This document shows positions 22,624 to 23,145 of a stretch of 23,145 nt of DNA, piece by piece. Source of the DNA: CAG-632 sp963626805. GTDB lineage: Bacteria; Bacillota; Clostridia; Lachnospirales; Lachnospiraceae. The translations under genes were made by a program, and so were the position numbers. Under the pieces are notes generated by a model. That model saw nothing but the letters and a program-made list of their open reading frames with translations, did not search any database and was not told where the DNA came from. Each line of letters opens with the position of its first letter. The stretch's first letter is position 1. The DNA lies in NCBI GenBank assembly GCA_963626805.1, contig CAVFXS010000011.1, forward strand, positions 1 to 23,145, given 5' to 3'.

Positions 22624-23145
22624 TTATGTCCTATAATCTCCAAAGCCTTCTCCGACCGCCTCTCTGGCATCTGTCACAATGACGAAAGCATCCGGGTCGA
22701 TTTCAAATACGATTTTTTTCCATATTACGATCTCTTTTCTGGATACTACACACATAAGCATCTGCTTCCGCTTTCCGGTATGCATTCCCCGCGCCTCGAT
22801 TCCGGTAATGCCCCGCTCCAGCTCCTGCATCAACCGGTCTCGGATATCCATCCAGTAATCTGAAATCACATATGCCACCTTAGTATACTTAATTCCGTTT
22901 GTTATAGTATCGGTGGTCTTTGTCACAATAAAGATGGCCACCAGTGCATAGACGGCACGTTCCAGTCCGAATACGGCAGCCCCCAGAAGGACCACCAGTC
23001 CATCTACAATTGCCAGAATCTGTGCCTCCGACCAATGTGCATACTTCCGTTGCAGCAAGATTGCCAGCAGATCCATACCGCCGGTCGTTGTCCCGGTCGC
23101 AAATACCATTCCAAGACCACCACCCATGCAGACTGCCCCCAGAAT
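22624..23145 (-). CDS. YitT-family membrane protein, 5' end outside the window
   Basis: The C-terminal 173 or so residues of a YitT/DUF2179 protein. The visible part starts in the membrane domain (ILGAVCMGGGLGMVFATGTTTGGMD, in two conserved halves), has two more hydrophobic helices (about residues 40-55 and 58-75 of the visible part; VDGLVVLLGAAVFG and VYALVAIFIVTK), and ends with the cytoplasmic DUF2179 domain (YVISDYWMDIRDRLMQEL, GITGIEARGMHTGKRK, FVIVTDAREAVGEGFGDY). The frame stays open to base 23145, so the start lies beyond the edge. Function of the family is unknown. No clear terminator follows before the ugpC leader. Confidence 0.9.
   Translation of the reverse strand: MLGAVCMGGGLGMVFATGTTTGGMDLLAILLQRKYAHWSEAQILAIVDGLVVLLGAAVFGLERAVYALVAIFIVTKTTDTITNGIKYTKVAYVISDYWMDIRDRLMQELERGITGIEARGMHTGKRKQMLMCVVSRKEIVIWKKIVFEIDPDAFVIVTDAREAVGEGFGDYRT

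Noticed and set aside
22425..22670. 81-codon minus-strand frame between YitT and ugpC
   Set aside because: Overlaps both the end of the YitT gene and the ugpC start, and contains the ugpC promoter and ribosome binding site; reads as an AT-rich leader.

Overview
The window looks like chromosome from a gut-type Lachnospiraceae or other Clostridia bacterium. The evidence is moderate GC, strong AGGAGG-type ribosome binding sites, extended -10 promoters (TGn before the hexamer), Gram-positive LexA boxes, and a Firmicutes gene set (YhaM, YitT, PucR-type regulator, UgpC/MsmX-type ATPase, FtsEX with coiled-coil M23 hydrolases). The genus cannot be fixed from this sequence alone. Almost everything is on the minus strand; only two genes are on the plus strand.

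Left part (1-7613). A plus-strand DUF2798-like membrane gene sits behind a promoter and an intrinsic-terminator-like hairpin that lies inside its own leader. It runs tail-to-tail into a minus-strand remnant of a membrane protein. Next, all minus, is the operon MmcQ/YjbR-MGMT fusion, GNAT acetyltransferase and rlmD. It is followed by a bacterial PH-domain membrane protein with its own promoter, an AlkD-like DNA glycosylase, a decayed double zinc-ribbon tail, a small monocistronic protein resembling the C-terminal part of the flagellar cap protein FliD, and the HD-domain ribonuclease YhaM.

Middle (7686-13814). uvrB-uvrA are read leftward from a promoter with two adjacent LexA boxes; yhaM has an extra promoter embedded in the 3' end of uvrA. 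A divergent plus-strand gene encodes a two-helix membrane protein with a coiled coil. Its last residues resemble the FliM N-terminal peptide that binds CheY.

Right part (13843-23145). One long minus-strand operon appears to run PucR/CdaR-type regulator, ftsE, ftsX, two tandem M23 coiled-coil hydrolases, a CtpA-type S41 protease and a beta-class DNA methyltransferase. The spacing is very tight (gaps of 0-28 bases, or overlaps). This is a complete FtsEX peptidoglycan-hydrolase module (ABC activator, duplicated putative effector, periplasmic-side protease) with a ligand-sensing regulator at the front and an orphan methyltransferase at the back. Upstream of it is a single-gene unit for a UgpC/MsmX-type sugar-importer ATPase with codon use suggesting high expression, closed by a strong terminator, and then a partial YitT-family membrane protein cut by the window edge.

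DNA-damage functions are over-represented (AlkD-like, MGMT-like fusion, UvrA, UvrB under LexA boxes). The points I would check first are the regulator-led FtsEX operon with its duplicated hydrolases, the two flagellar-like sequences in otherwise unrelated genes, the methyltransferase coupled to ctpA, and the terminator-in-leader upstream of the DUF2798 gene. I saw no tRNA, rRNA, CRISPR array, transposase or phage gene.
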